From: Saccharina japonica | Taxonomy: Eukaryota; Sar; Phaeophyceae; Laminariales; Laminariaceae | Direction: 5' to 3' | Assembly (NCBI GenBank): GCA_008828725.1 | Contig: MEHQ01000605.1 | Coordinates: 780,789 to 844,788 of the forward strand | Length of the DNA stretch: 64,000 nt | Part shown: in pieces, positions 34,301 through 45,186 of the stretch | Position numbering within the stretch: position 1 is the stretch's first letter | Layout: each line of letters starts with the position of its first letter | Notes under the pieces: model-generated | Told to the model about the DNA's origin: nothing | Seen by the model: the letters and a program-made list of their open reading frames with translations, nothing else | Database searches by the model: none | Program-made: the position numbers and the translations under genes

Positions 34301-36446
34301 GAGGGTCGAAACAGCCGAGACGACGGGCTCGTCTCAAGGGGGCGCGGTGGGCGCCTCCTCGGCCCCGGTAGGGAGGGTCGAAACAGCCGAGACGACGGGC
34401 TCGTCTCAAGGGGGCGCGGTGGGCGCCTCCTCGGCCCCGGTAGGGAGGGTCGAAACAGCCGAGACGACGGGCTCGTCTCAAGGGGGCGCGGTGGGCGCCT
34501 CCTCGGTCCCGGCAGGGAGGGCCGAAAGCGACCCGGGCGAGGCATCAGCCTCCGACACCGACCAAGGGAACGGTGAGGATCCACCCGCGGTCCTGTCGGG
34601 GAGACCAGCTCACGAGCTCAGCAGCTGGGGACGGCTCCCCGCGACAGTAAGGGGCCGAACCCGGGGTCAGAGCCAACGCTTGGAAGGCGAGCCTGCTGAA
34701 GGCCGGCTAAGGATGAGGCCTGAGGTCGCGGACGCGCTGCTTGCGGCAGTGTTCAAGTTGACGATGTCTAGGAGAACGCAGAACAGCACATCCTGGACGA
34801 CGGAGGACGCACTGGCTCTGATGGCTGGAGGACCTGCAGCAGATAACAAAGGGGAGTTAAGCGTGCGCATGCCGAGTGGATTCCCGGAAGACGTAGAACC
34901 GCCCCCTCAGTCCGTAGCAGATGTCGAGCGTTCACAGTACAAAGCGGCGTGGCAAGAGGCCATGAAGATTGAATTGGACGGTCACAAAACGACCGGTACG
35001 TTTGAAGCAGCGATACCGCCGCAAGGGCGGAAACCTGTAGGATCGAAGTGGGTGTTTACCTACAAGACGGACAAGGATGGCCTGATAGTAAAGACAAAGG
35101 CTAGACTTGTGGCTAAGGGGTTTAGCCAGGTGCAGGATGTAGATTACTTTCAAACATTCGCACCAACTCCCTCGTCAGCGTCAGTTAAAATTCTGGCAGC
35201 TGTTGCCAACGAACACGGTCTGAAGATCTTTCATTTAGACGTCGCACAAGCCTTTGTTCGCGCGAAACTCGACGCCGAGATATACATGAAACTACCCGGT
35301 GGGTGTGGTGACATGTCAGGCAAAATCGTTCGCCTGAACCGATCGCTGTATGGTCTGAAGCAGAGTGGACGACAGTGGGCCGGATTATTGGTAGAAACCG
35401 TGGTAGAGTACGGTATGGAGCAGTGTAGGACTGATCCTTGTGTTTTTCGCATGGTTGTGGACGGCAAGGTACAACTGGTCATGGCTGTTCATGTGGATGA
35501 CATCGTGATTGCAGGTTCGGACGAGTCATGCAGAGATTTTCATGCCGCGTTAGTAACGAAATTCCCCACGAATAACCTCGGAGAACTGACTTGGTACACT
35601 GGTTGTGCTTTCAAACGCGACTGGGAATTGGGGACTTTGGAGATTACGCAGAAGGCGTTTATTGAGAGCATGTTGAATCGTTTTGGCGTTAACTCATCCT
35701 CTGACATCCCCGCTACCCCTGGTGTGGAACTAGGTCCAAGAGAGGAAGGCGAACCTGGTGGAGACTGGCCTTACAGGGAGGCTGTGGGCAGTTTGATGTG
35801 GCTGTCGACCATGACGAGGCCGGACATCTCCAACGCTGTGCGTGCTGTGGCGCGTCACTCTCACAACCCTACTGAGAGGCACTGGAGGGCAGTTTTGAAG
35901 ATTATGGAGTACCTTCACGGGACCAGGTTTTTGGGATTGACTTTTGTGCGGGGTTCGGGACTGGATTTGAATGCGTATAGTGATGCCGATTATGCTGATA
36001 AGGCGAATGATAGGCGCTCGGTATCGGGGACGGTAGTTACCCTGGGGGGTGCGGCCGTCAGTTGGGCAAGTAGTACGCAGAGGTGTGTTACATTGTCCAC
36101 AGCAGAAGCAGAGTACGTTGCCCTAGGTGAAGGGGCGAAGGAGGCTTTGTTCACGGGCGCGGTCTTATCGTTTATTTGTCCAGAGCTAAGCGGATCATGT
36201 GTCCGGGTTTTCGAAGATAACCAGGGGGCCATAGCATTGGCTCAGAACCCTCTTAGTTCTGCTCGGAGCAAGCATATCGACGTACGTTTTCATTTTGTTA
36301 GGGAGCTGCTTCGTGCGAAGAAGATCGACATTCAGTTCGTAGCTTCGAAAGACCAGCATGCGGATATTTTGACGAAATCCCTTGCTGCGACCCCTTTTAA
36401 GCTTCACCGTAGGTTCTTGTTGAATCTGCCGTTGGAGGGTGAGTAA
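31353..36446 (+). CDS. Copia gag-pol polyprotein, 1697 residues
   Basis: It starts at ATG 31353 and has no internal stop. In order: a gag region (1 to about 330) with diverged internal repeats of a SGSAESSAAV...SPRRA type; a CCHC knuckle CFKCGKKGHMIENC (about 334-347); protease DSGAST (about 427); pre-integrase zinc region HCAAGHSH...CRGC (about 570-603); integrase core with Asp in FVDLSG, Asp in VRSDGGGEF and Glu in NGVAERALG (about 629, 696, 730); a low-complexity linker with five 24-residue repeats (about 940-1060); RT with ARLVAKGFSQ and AVHVDDIVIAG (about 1250, 1380); RNase H with DADYAD, STAEAEYVAL, EDNQGAIAL and KHIDVRFHFVRE. All catalytic motifs are present, so the protein looks functional. 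Gag and pol share one frame, so gag excess must come from another mechanism. Confidence 0.96.
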   Translation: MASGSAQDELGLPKDEVQQLRHEFQLVVKHWQVSTMHAMRDVIAEFTRNKGRSESNSAGSSAAGREIPRGAEPSAVVRETSAAAGGVAEDTAAGRETILRGDASRNLGATGRREAAVPVEVGPARGQPDQPRRAGEWDEIPDGELGGGFDLPISRHFSYKHSAAVANSPRRANPTPVTETTAAVGACIGQSESGSAESSAAVWNSPRRAGPTPVRETLAAVGAAIDQSESGSAEKSAAVGKSPQGAGPITAVRGTTAGGEMIFRDDDSRDFGSTGRGKTASCRGWPARGQPYRPRRSGKRGASPSGESRRDSAATAGGNGSSARATEGSTFVGKCFKCGKKGHMIENCREKRCSGCNGLGHSGDVCPTPKEEAVLSMASEVGAKDVDIGTAQTSAFKAEKTGKCSDGLGRTGEEESAWQVGDEAWICDSGASTHMTPSADCMLNYRECNLKLRIADGSTRSIEGYGDVRFVFRSGNGLVQVLMTNVVHVPDLRYHLFSLPTLVKNGHTFEGRPSGIVVRLKSERSIVFPLSRTLYSLYGYRVDSSNGENACAVLAPGQQPSKPAIDINDYHCAAGHSHEVLLRNTAEQQGIVLKGNLLECRGCSMAKGLRKNIKQFTHARVGKKLGRVFVDLSGPKVVESLGRKRYTLIVRDDFSRYTWVYFIRHKSDAAELFEQFLADSRADDVPSKVVIVRSDGGGEFRGGKFGDLCRTRGIKQEFTTADSPQFNGVAERALGLIETAAMAGRIQARELYPGAQLPATESLWAEASHWACDALNRTATTANPESKSPYEMWYGRPPPVVLLPFLKPGYCKVKRENKSQAKAQECFYLGPAPNYPRDSVRVLTRHRTVLITRNITWQRVSPAPPVPAQSSDSLSMEEGGSEADDGSTSDRGGGGVVHELDEGLARLNDLDLTWGFDLDAFLEERAQQAPAAGDAGDGNSETTGSSQGGAVGASSAPVGRVETAETTGSSQGGAVGASSAPVGRVETAETTGSSQGGAVGASSAPVGRVETAETTGSSQGGAVGASSAPVGRVETAETTGSSQGGAVGASSVPAGRAESDPGEASASDTDQGNGEDPPAVLSGRPAHELSSWGRLPATVRGRTRGQSQRLEGEPAEGRLRMRPEVADALLAAVFKLTMSRRTQNSTSWTTEDALALMAGGPAADNKGELSVRMPSGFPEDVEPPPQSVADVERSQYKAAWQEAMKIELDGHKTTGTFEAAIPPQGRKPVGSKWVFTYKTDKDGLIVKTKARLVAKGFSQVQDVDYFQTFAPTPSSASVKILAAVANEHGLKIFHLDVAQAFVRAKLDAEIYMKLPGGCGDMSGKIVRLNRSLYGLKQSGRQWAGLLVETVVEYGMEQCRTDPCVFRMVVDGKVQLVMAVHVDDIVIAGSDESCRDFHAALVTKFPTNNLGELTWYTGCAFKRDWELGTLEITQKAFIESMLNRFGVNSSSDIPATPGVELGPREEGEPGGDWPYREAVGSLMWLSTMTRPDISNAVRAVARHSHNPTERHWRAVLKIMEYLHGTRFLGLTFVRGSGLDLNAYSDADYADKANDRRSVSGTVVTLGGAAVSWASSTQRCVTLSTAEAEYVALGEGAKEALFTGAVLSFICPELSGSCVRVFEDNQGAIALAQNPLSSARSKHIDVRFHFVRELLRAKKIDIQFVASKDQHADILTKSLAATPFKLHRRFLLNLPLEGE
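34173..34532 (+). repeat. Five in-frame 72-bp repeats in the copia linker
   Basis: The 24-residue unit ETTGSSQGGAVGASSAPVGR plus VETA repeats five times, four nearly identical and the last diverging after SSV. It sits between integrase and RT. Similar frames on the other strand are shadows. Confidence 0.95.
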
Positions 36447-36739
36447 GGGGTATGAGCATTATCCGATGTACCATGTTTGAGTTATGCGAGGAATAATTTG
36501 TCAGGTCGCCACCCCGCGCTACTTTGAGGGGCATGGGTGAGTAGGGCACCACTTGGCATCTTATTTTCTGGCCATGGTCATCGTTTGGAATGCGGCCGTT
36601 GTTTCAACTGCAATGGTTTGGAGAATATGAGTTATACAGGGGGTTTTGACCCGGTGGCCGGGTTTCCTCCTGCGGGACTGTTGTTGGCTGTTAGGTCCTA
36701 GCTTGTCTTGAATGTCCTTTCGGTCTTGTCATTGCTGTC

Positions 36740-36754
36740 AAGAGCCAGGGAGGG
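36740..36754 (+). promoter_or_regulatory. Polypurine tract of the copia element
   Basis: AAGAGCCAGGGAGGG directly precedes the 3' LTR, the expected plus-strand primer site for reverse transcription. Confidence 0.75.
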
Positions 36755-36979
36755 TGTTCGTTTGGATCGTGTCAGCAACGACGGTTACAAAAGTTGTAGA
36801 GGGTTGCGTATATATTCGCAGGCTTTATTATGGAATTCTGCTTAGCGCAGGAAGAGAGTTCGAGCACTCCGCTCTCTCTCCGCTCTCTCTCTCTCGCTCT
36901 GTCCTCTAATGCAACGACCTTACAACATCTCATCAGACTGCTGGGCAGTCAGGGCATCCAGATTTGCAATCTACGAACA
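36755..36979 (+). repeat. Copia 3' LTR
   Basis: 225 bp, TG...CA ends, followed by CCGTA (36980-36984). Confidence 0.95.
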
Positions 36980-37879
36980 CCGTACCTGTAAAAACAAACA
37001 CCCGAATATGCTGACAGCCAATTCGAACGTAGGTGACGCCGGAGACAGCCTCAAGCGCTTTTCTATTTGAACTCATTTTTCAACTTCGTTTTCAGGCTTC
37101 TTTATCCTTAATAATGCTTCGGACGCCGGAGACAACACAGGTCACCTAACAAACTGGGGCATGGCGGCGGTAGTAAAAGGCGTCAACCAATAGGAGAGCA
37201 ATTCACCACTTACTCTTCTAGTATTTTACTGGTAGCACACAAGCGCGCCCCCACTACTACTGTACCTCTGTTAAGAAATACCGTAGGGCACCATAATAAC
37301 ACGCGACAAGCTGAACTTCACGAATAAATATAAGAACATTGTATATGTGGAAAGACATGAAAGTCAGAAGAATGGGTCGGGCATCCAGTTTTTCAGGTGA
37401 CCTGTATTGTCTCCGGCGTCACCTACGTTCGTATTGTTTGGCAATATTTTCGGGCGTTTGTGTTGACAGGCACGGTCAGCTGGTTGACAGGTACGGTCGG
37501 CTTGACAGTCCCGGTATCTAGTGTGGCCGTCTGTCTATTGTCATTTGTAGGTGCACTTGAAGCCGAAATAGGTGATGCGGAAGTTGAATAGCTGAGAATA
37601 GGTGTACCTCGGCCTTTAGAGCCATTTGTAGGTACGATGGGGCGCTCGCCCAATATCAGGCGGGGTCAGGAAGCCTTTTCCCGTGTGAATGCGTCGTGTA
37701 CCTATAAAAAACTCAAAAGGCATACGACGTAGGTATACCTATTTTTGGCTAGTGCCGTTATATGAAACAAACGAAAAAGTACCCCGCCACAATGTGTGCA
37801 TTTATTTTGAGGGCGCGTTCCGGATAAACTGGCGGCGAAAGACTTTTGACAAAACTGAATGAAAAACGACATACTCTGT

Positions 37880-40800
37880 AACTTTCGAACACGAAACATC
37901 TGTTTCGAACGATGGAAACTGGAGATGGCTGTATGCATTATTTCGACTGGCGGCTAAAGGCTATCGACAAATTTGAGTTATTGCCGACAAAGAACTTCCA
38001 GGTGAAATACTGAATACTCTGTGACTTTCGAAGACGAAAGAGCATAGAACGAAAATGAAATGGGGCATGTTTGTGTGTGATTAGGGCGTGTAAATGAAAT
38101 GCGAAGGCTGTTGATATGCAGCGCCGTCGTTGATTGGCCGCGTGCGGGAGAGAGAGGGCTGAAATGTTGTGTTGGGGGCGTATGGGCTGAATGGTCTAAG
38201 GTGATTTGAGCGCTCTGAGTCTCAACGTAAAACGCAATAGGTCTATTTTAAGGTTTATATACCGCACGCACGCCCCCCCTGTTTAGGCGCAAATAAATCA
38301 AATGCGTGATTTGTGGCGGCAATCCACCACCGCTCGTGGCGTGTGTGTACCCTCTTTTCTCTTAGACCCAACATTTACCACGCCTGAAACACCAGCCGTG
38401 TAATTGCACGTACGTGCTGGGCTGTTCGGATCTGCACGTACTTTTGCACCATATTTACCCTGCTCCCACACGGACCTGATCCCATTTGGCACCCTTCTCC
38501 CACCCACAAGGTGCAGAAATATGATCAGCCCTCCGCACGAGCCGCCGGAGGCCCGCCTGGCACCTCGATCCTATTTGGTAACCACGTAGGCCATACATAT
38601 CTACAACAACTCCTGCTATACATATAACCGTATTGAATGTACTTGCAAATTCGAATAGCTTGGCACGTACGTGCAAGTTCTCCGCCGCTGCGCCTGAAAC
38701 CAAATTATAACGACGAAAAGTAGTGGGGAGGGAGGGAGGGAGGGTGTAAAAATTATGGTTGCGAAATTAATCCACTTTCTTTCTGTGTGGACTGTTAGCA
38801 TATGGACGTTGAGATCCATACGTATCTATTGTAAAGTGCAGTCACTACGCACTGATACGAGTATATGAGTATCTTAGTCTAGATATTCGGGGAATTGCGA
38901 TATGCGGATAGATTACGAGTTTGTCTTACTCGTAGTGCGCCACATTGTTTGTCCCAAGCATTTTCACCAGGAACGATGCTGAGAACGTTGCTAGAACGTT
39001 CCTATAACGTTGTAGAGAACATTACAGGGAACACTACCAACTACGGTAGAATGTAACTGTCCGTAGCATGGGCATTGTGCCGGGATGATCAGGTGCAGGC
39101 ACCGCCCACCTCGATAACTCTACTCCACTCTTCTCTTCTCTCTTCTCCTCTCCTCTTCTTCCCTTTCCATTGATCTCCCTGAGATCAATCTTCTTTCCAT
39201 TATGGCCACATAAGCGCCTATTCAAACTATGAGTTTTCTTCTTCTACACAAGTGATCTTCACAGACACTTCGGTGCCACCTCTGCCATCTCTCTCCGTAG
39301 AGACAGAGCCTCGAAACACGCGTAATTCTTTTATGGACGGCCCGGACCGAGTGATCCTAAAACAATAATACGCAAACTCAAAGTGATCCGCACGCACAAT
39401 GAACAAACCTACGTACGACCTGGAAAATCTGCCAAAAACACAAAAAAAAATCTCTCGGATACGCTGTACATACGCAGATACGCATAGATAGGCACACTAC
39501 GCAGATAGATACATTGTGAAAAATACCAGGTGCGTATATATCAATTACCGGTACCATCATCAGGCACGGATTTGGTTTATATGCTGATCTTAGATACGCG
39601 CTCGGCGGGCAGAGGTTCCTCCTTCGACCGGCACCTTGCCACCACATGCACGGGAGGAGAGAACCCGCAGCACAGCACCTGCTTGGAGTGGGTCAGGCTT
39701 TGGTAGTTTTTTTTTCTCGTGGGAGGTGTGGTTATTACCGCGGCCACTGTTACTACTACACTTTGTATATTTTGTAGGTGGTGCGGTGTCTGATTCTTCA
39801 GTGTCTCAGTACGTATGTGTCGTACACCGGTGAACATTCTTCACTACGCAGCCGCCGACGGCTCCTCGGGACATACTGTACACCTGGTATGTTTCCCGCA
39901 GTTTAGAATCACAGAACCAAATAGGGCAACCACGCGTTAATGCGCATCAGAACATCGAGAGGGCGGACAGGGCTCGTCTCGTGTGTGTTCGCTATGCCAC
40001 CAGCACTACTACTAGCTGTTGTCTATGTATCACCCGCAGCATGCACGATGCACGACCTGCAGTATGACGGCATGGGACGCAGTGTCTCTCTGACGGGCTG
40101 CTCAAGAATGCGGCGGATCACCTAAAACTCGGAAACGGAGTTTGAAAAGTAGCCGAAACAGAAAATGAGTTGATTTCACTGTAGTTTCCCTCAATTCTGA
40201 CAACTATTAATACTCGGAGCTTTCTTGGGGCATCTCCCGCCTTTATATCACAGGTTAGCCGGGTGAGGGCTTCGTTCTGTTCCAAGTATATAACCACATA
40301 GCCACTAATATTTCTTCGAAAACGACGCCTCATTCCCCCGTCCTGCTTCGAACGGCGGGATATATATCCAGACGGGGTAAAGACAAGCGACCATCCATTA
40401 CTTGACCCGCCCGCCAGAGTTTGTCGGAATATTCCTTTAACGGTTGTTGTGTGTGTTGTGGTGTGTCGTGTTTGGGGACAGTGTTTATCGAGTGCGGGGT
40501 TTGTTGTTGAATGTATGGATTGTGTAGTTAGTGTATGTAAAGGGGGATTTCCACCGTGGCTTTTAATAGAAGTATCCTCTTTGTTTCCATTTATCTGTTG
40601 GATTATTTCAGCATGACCGAGTTTACGTACTTTTTTTTTCATGAGTGCAAACCGGCACCGCGTTTTGGGCGACGATATAAACGGGATTCACTGCATAAAA
40701 AGAGGATATTGCGACGCCACGCGACGTGATATCATACGAATGGTTTATGGTTGGTTTATTTTCGTGTTGCCCATGCTGTGGTGCGAACTGCAACCGATCA

Positions 40801-41890
40801 ATGCGTTTCCTCAACCGTGAATGTTTTTATTGGTCAGGGGAGATCGACACGTCTTGGATCGTTTGGCGGAATGGCAAGCCCCTGTGTTTCGCCACAAGTC
40901 AAAACTGTTCTTGATGAGTCCACGCAAACGACACCCAGCAGTGTTTCCACCCACCACCCAGGCACCGAGGTGTGAGTGGCCCGCAAGCACAGCCATAGAC
41001 AACCTGCGTAGTACCCAGAGTACTGCTGTAGTTCCTATAGCGAAAGCAGTAGCGGTAGTGTAGCTGTGGTAGGAGCAGTATGTACAGCAGTAGTTGTCGG
41101 AGCACTTCAGTAGTACAGGAGTACAACAGCATTAGCAAACGCAAGGTGTTGTTGTAGTGAGTAGTACGCTGGTGGCACATACAGTAGCAGCGAGTCGAGG
41201 GGTAAATGCCCACCAAATATGACTATTCCTAACCATGATAACAGAATTGCCCGCAGAGTCACTTCTGTGTATGCCTTTCGTTGACTCGCACGAGGTAGGC
41301 AGGGAAGGTACGTAGTACGTAAACGATGCTCAGGCACCCGTCACCCAACAAAAACAATGCCAGAACCCTCATTAGCGTTTGGGGACTGAAATGTTGCACG
41401 TTGTATGTAATGATCAATCGCCTAGGTAAAGCTAAATTTTGATGTGAGGTTGAATGTGTGCATTGTGGTTGTGTGCCTGTCGGTGTGGCAGCTCGACTAT
41501 GTACGTGCTGCGTTTTTTGTTTTTTGTTTCGACCTTAAGAATCATTTTTCCCACTAGAAGCCTGATCCTACTCTAATTACAAGTAGTTTCCCCTGAGCTA
41601 CTGGTATGGCGTGCAGTTGTGAAATGGTTGACCTTGGACTGGCATTAACCTCGATCCGGCGTGCCCCGTGATCGCTCGCGGTTGATAGAGTCGGAGGTGG
41701 TGGCTTGCGGAGTAATATTGCACGTGTGAAACGGGCTTTGACTACTACAGAATTCATAGCTTGAACTGCTTGCAGGCAAGCGTTGGCTTGGGGGAGGCAG
41801 CCAGGGTCAACTTGTTGGGCGCCATGCTGCATACGGAGAGATGCTTGATGTTCGCTGAACAGAAACGCCTGACACAACAGTCGCAAGCGG
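37880..41890. other. Gene-poor 4-kb stretch
   Basis: No exon or family was recognised with confidence. Contents include GGGAGGGAGGGAGGG (38729-38746), poly-T and poly-A runs, and CAGCAGTA-rich sequence at 41020-41110. A 174-codon minus frame from ATG 40642 to 40118 has no motif I know and a composition like its surroundings. Confidence 0.35.
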
Positions 41891-41899
41891 CGCATCACT

Positions 41900-42355
41900 C
41901 CTTCGGCACAACGCTTCGGCACAACACTTCGGGGCAACCCTTCCCTTCGTTCGCGGCAACCCCTCCCTCGGGGAAGACCTTCTCTCGGCGCAACCCTTCC
42001 CTTCCTTCGTGGTAACCCTTCCTTCGGGGCAACCCTGCTAGCGGGAGAATCCTTCGCTCGGGGCAACCGTTCCGTCGGGGTAAACCTTTCCTTCCCACGA
42101 GGCAAACCTTCCCTCGGGGTAATCCTTTCCTCGGGGCAACCGTTCCGTTTGGGGAACGTCTCTCGGGGCAATCTTTTTCTTCCTTCGGGGAAACCTTTCC
42201 CTCGGGGCAGACCTTCGCTCGGGGCAACCCTTCCCTTCGTTCGGGGTAACCCTTCCCTTCCTTCGGGGAAACGTTTACCTTCGTTCGGGTCAACCCTTCC
42301 CTCGGGGAAACCCTTCCCTTGGGGACACCGTTCCTCCGGGGTAACCGTTCGGAGC
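41900..42355. repeat. Minisatellite with CTTCGGGGCAACC core
   Basis: About 450 bp of imperfect units of 12 to 25 bp (CCTTCSCTCGGGGMAACC). On the minus strand it gives long Gly/Arg/Pro frames (EGLPRGK repeats), which I treat as artefacts. Confidence 0.85.
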
Positions 42356-42359
42356 GACC

Positions 42360-43540
42360 TTTTAGCGTAATTCGTTGTCCACAGCAACTTCTATACATGA
42401 CAGCAGATGTTTTGTGAAACGTCCAATGGCTGTGAGCGTCCTCTCAGCCCCTAAAGTGACCCCTTTTGACGGATATAAGGGACCTCTTTTCAGGGATAGC
42501 GTCCAACCTAATGATGAATTTGGCGTTACAGTATCAGCCGTCCACGAACAGCGTGAGCGCCTAATATAGCACGTGTAGGTAGTATTTTGCGCCCGTGCCG
42601 TACGACCTCTTGCATTGCAACCATCGTGACTCGCACACCAATCTGTATCACCCCCCCCAATCACCGCGCAGTGGCCGTTGTAGTGATCGTCTGTTTTACG
42701 TTGTGCAGGCCCACGTTAGACTAAAACTCCATATACCCCCGTTATGCGTACACACTGTATTTGGTTATCATTATTGATATGTTCCGCCGTAACGGAAGTT
42801 CAACGTATTGGTTCCTCAGCCGTGTCTTCCCCTTGTTTCTCGTCCTGGCGTTATTCTACCTTTAAACTAAACGGTAGTTTTCTTTTCCTCTTTGTAAACA
42901 TAAGTATTCAATATTACTTTACAGGCACTCCACTCGTACGCAGGAGGTTTGGAGCCTCAGCAGGTCAGGTCGCTGTAACCTTGAGCGTATGTTTTATTAC
43001 AGGAAATTTGTTTTTTTCATTTTTTTTTCAAACATCACTTTTACTTTCCAGAATCTCAACTCACAGGAGGTTATACCTTCGGCCTTCTAAACAATTAGCC
43101 GCCGTAACAGGTGCCGTCTCCCCCCCCCCCACACCCTCCCCTCGGTACTACTGCAAAACATATCCAACTATAATTCCAAACAAGTGTGCAGCAACCCGCT
43201 GCCGGAAACGGCAGTAATAAGCTAAAGCTCCAGGTGGCCGTACCCCACGCAGTGCTTTTCCGGCTCAGTGAAGAAAGTAGCGAGGTATTCCCCGAGGCTC
43301 AATCCCAACCTGCTGTCCGCGGTGCACATCCCAAGCTAGATATGTTCCATTTGGTTGGAGACGGGGGCGGGAGGTTGCGGGGGGTAGGATGTGGAATGGA
43401 ACGGAAGCAGTTGAGGGGAGCGGGGGGGGGGGGGGTAGTGGAAGATATTGAGGCAACGAAGCCGAATAATTGATCAGTATATACTTGAAAAAACGTGCAA
43501 ACCCATTGTTGCAACACTCCAAGCTGGGTTTGTTCCGTTC
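42360..43540. other. Unassigned stretch
   Basis: Poly-C and poly-G tracts at 43122-43131 and 43423-43436. A 157-codon plus frame (42744-43217) lacks any motif. Confidence 0.35.
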
Positions 43541-43549
43541 GGTCGAACC

Positions 43550-43620
43550 GGGCGGGGGGTACTCATTATTTGCTTGCCTTAGCCATTTGACCATTGAGCA
43601 ATCATCCATTTCGAAATGAA
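43550..43620 (-). repeat. Repeat family B head
   Basis: GGGCGGGGGGTACTCATTAT, TTGCTTGCCTTAGCCATTTG and CCATTTCGAAATGAAGCGG match the heads at 11.22 and 47.33-47.42 kb. Confidence 0.7.
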
Positions 43621-44394
43621 GCGGGAAGGGCTGGGGGTAGAACGGGAGCAATTGGGAATGGGTTGGAGGGATGGACAGACCTTGGCCCAGCTTCTTAAAA
43701 AAGGTTGGAATACGCTTGGCTTCAAATATTACGGTAAGTCTATCCCTGACCGCGTGCGAATACTGTTGAACTAAATGAAAGGTGTGATGGCCCTTGCGAC
43801 GAAATGTGTACATTGAGCCCCTAACTGTCCTGGCCCTCCGCGCTTAAAGAGCTCCAGCATCAGATTGGATAGAAACGGTATCAGGTATTAGCTAGGCCCC
43901 CCGACACACAATCCATGTGGGTTAACGTGCAGCATCTAACGAAGGACGTTCAAAACAAAACATAAAATCGGGTCCCAAGGATAGCTGTTGATACCATATC
44001 AATACTTGATGCAATATCAATGGTTGATGCCATGGTTGAGGAGCTGGTTCAAGTGTTAACTGTGTTTGGGGCTGAACGGGGCAATGCTGCCTTATAGGGG
44101 TGCTGCCTTATTTTTTTTGATTTCCTCTAACGAGAAGACCAATATCCCACCTCTACCCATGAAGGCGTATGCGTTGTAAGGCGGTCCTTGTCGTGGGATG
44201 AAATAGGAAACTTTCAAGGTTATTCGAGGGTTGTGTATCGGGCTTAGGCTTCGACATTTTTCTCCGCAGAAGTCAGGTATTCGCCCCCCTCAGATGAGTA
44301 AGAGTTTCAGAAAATTCTCAGACAATTCTCAGAAACGTCGGCTGTTGCCTCTATCGTAGCATGCGTCAACAAAGTTATTGGGTGATACAGCAAG

Positions 44395-44570
44395 GGTCCC
44401 TCTACCTCTTCGGTATGCGCAAGCCCAACAACACCGGCACCATATACAGCGGCAACCGGCACTACTCTGCACACTGCGCCACACTGGCTAATCCCATGTG
44501 TGCCAAGCGATTTCGCAGTCAATATACCGGGCAGCTAGGCACTACACAACCGGCACTTTAGACGGACCAC
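44395..44570. repeat. Repeat family G copy
   Basis: See 15280-15470 for the aligned landmarks. Confidence 0.65.
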
Positions 44571-44699
44571 TGCTAAATATCTCCTCAGTTGCAATGGTTG
44601 ACGAAACTCCGTCAGTGATAAAGTAGTAGCCTCCAAAGTGGAAACCCCTACCTCGACATATCGCGCGTCCGACCAGCGCCGTTAACAAGCCGGACGTAC

Positions 44700-45020
44700 G
44701 TTTCACGCATCTGACAGATCATCTGCAGATATATCAGATAGATCATCGGTTCCCGCTTGATGGTGTAGAACTTTCAAGTCAGATGTATTCCTGATCTGTA
44801 CTTCGTATGATCTAGCTCATGTTGGGTGGGAGACTTACAAACTGTATGATCTATAGTAGGACGTGTTTCCTGGGCTGGATCTGTTGTACTATACAGATCC
44901 TGTACGGTACGTCATGACGGCAGGTTAGGGTCTAGCCGATCAACGAGTACAGATCCTGCACAACATCTCATAAGGACAGGTTGGGATATAGATTACCTAC
45001 AGTAGATGATCTAGATGAAC
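44700..45020. repeat. GATC-rich repeat family D
   Basis: CTGACAGATCATCTGCAGAT, GGACGTGTTTCCTGGGCTGG, ACAGATCCTGCACAACATCT and GGACAGGTTGGGATATAGAT. Two partly overlapping copies. Confidence 0.65.
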
Positions 45021-45083
45021 CAGATTATCTCGATCGTGATGTATCTCATTCGTCCGACGTGTGGAACACATTCAGTTTCAGCC

Positions 45084-45186
45084 CTATGCGCCTGTATAGA
45101 CAATGCGCTGCCATACCCGCGAACACGGACCTACTCGCACCTCTTTCATGTGGTGAGACACGTCGATCATGACTAGCTCCAGCGGT
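45084..45186 (-). CDS. GT-like gene exon 8, terminal
   Basis: After CTACCAG one base completes the Arg codon of exon 7, then PLELVMIDVSHHMKEVRVGP and CSRVWQRIVYTGA are followed by TAG (45086-45084). The phase match and open reading support it; no family motif. Confidence 0.55.

Larger units (their letters stand above)
31071..36979 (+). mobile_element. Intact Ty1/copia LTR retrotransposon
   Basis: It is 5.9 kb long with two LTRs (31071-31297 and 36755-36979), a 5-bp target duplication CCGTA, a purine tract before the 3' LTR, and one unbroken gag-pol frame with integrase before RT, the copia order. The LTRs differ by about six substitutions and one 2-bp indel, roughly 2.7 percent, so it is moderately young. 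The primer-binding site is not clear: the bases after the 5' LTR (CTAGTGTGGGTTGTC) do not start with TGG. It is inserted in the left arm of the foldback element. Confidence 0.95.
30674..37870. mobile_element. Long inverted-repeat (foldback) element split by a copia insertion
   Basis: Left arm 30674-31070, continued after the insertion at 36985-37170, is the reverse complement of 37870 to about 37380. Both ends begin GTCGTTTTTCATTCA. Matching inner landmarks include GCCGCCAGTTTATCCGGAAC, GCCGACCGTACCTGTCAACC and GTAGGTGACGCCGGAGACA. Without the copia the element is about 1.3 kb with a 200-bp unpaired centre. No transposase is visible. Past the right end (37880-38030) the arm tip is partly repeated (CTGGCGGCTAAAGG, TACTCTGTGACTTTCGAAGA). 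The superfamily is not assigned. Confidence 0.82.

Noticed and set aside
33976..34584. Arg/Pro-rich minus frame in the copia
   Set aside because: Reverse reading of the 72-bp repeats.
40118..40642. 174-codon minus-strand frame from an ATG
   Set aside because: No recognised motif, composition like surrounding DNA, no splice or promoter context.
41554..42398. 277-residue EGLPRGK repeat protein on the minus strand
   Set aside because: Frame follows the minisatellite units; two frames give similar repeats, and nothing outside the array is protein-like.
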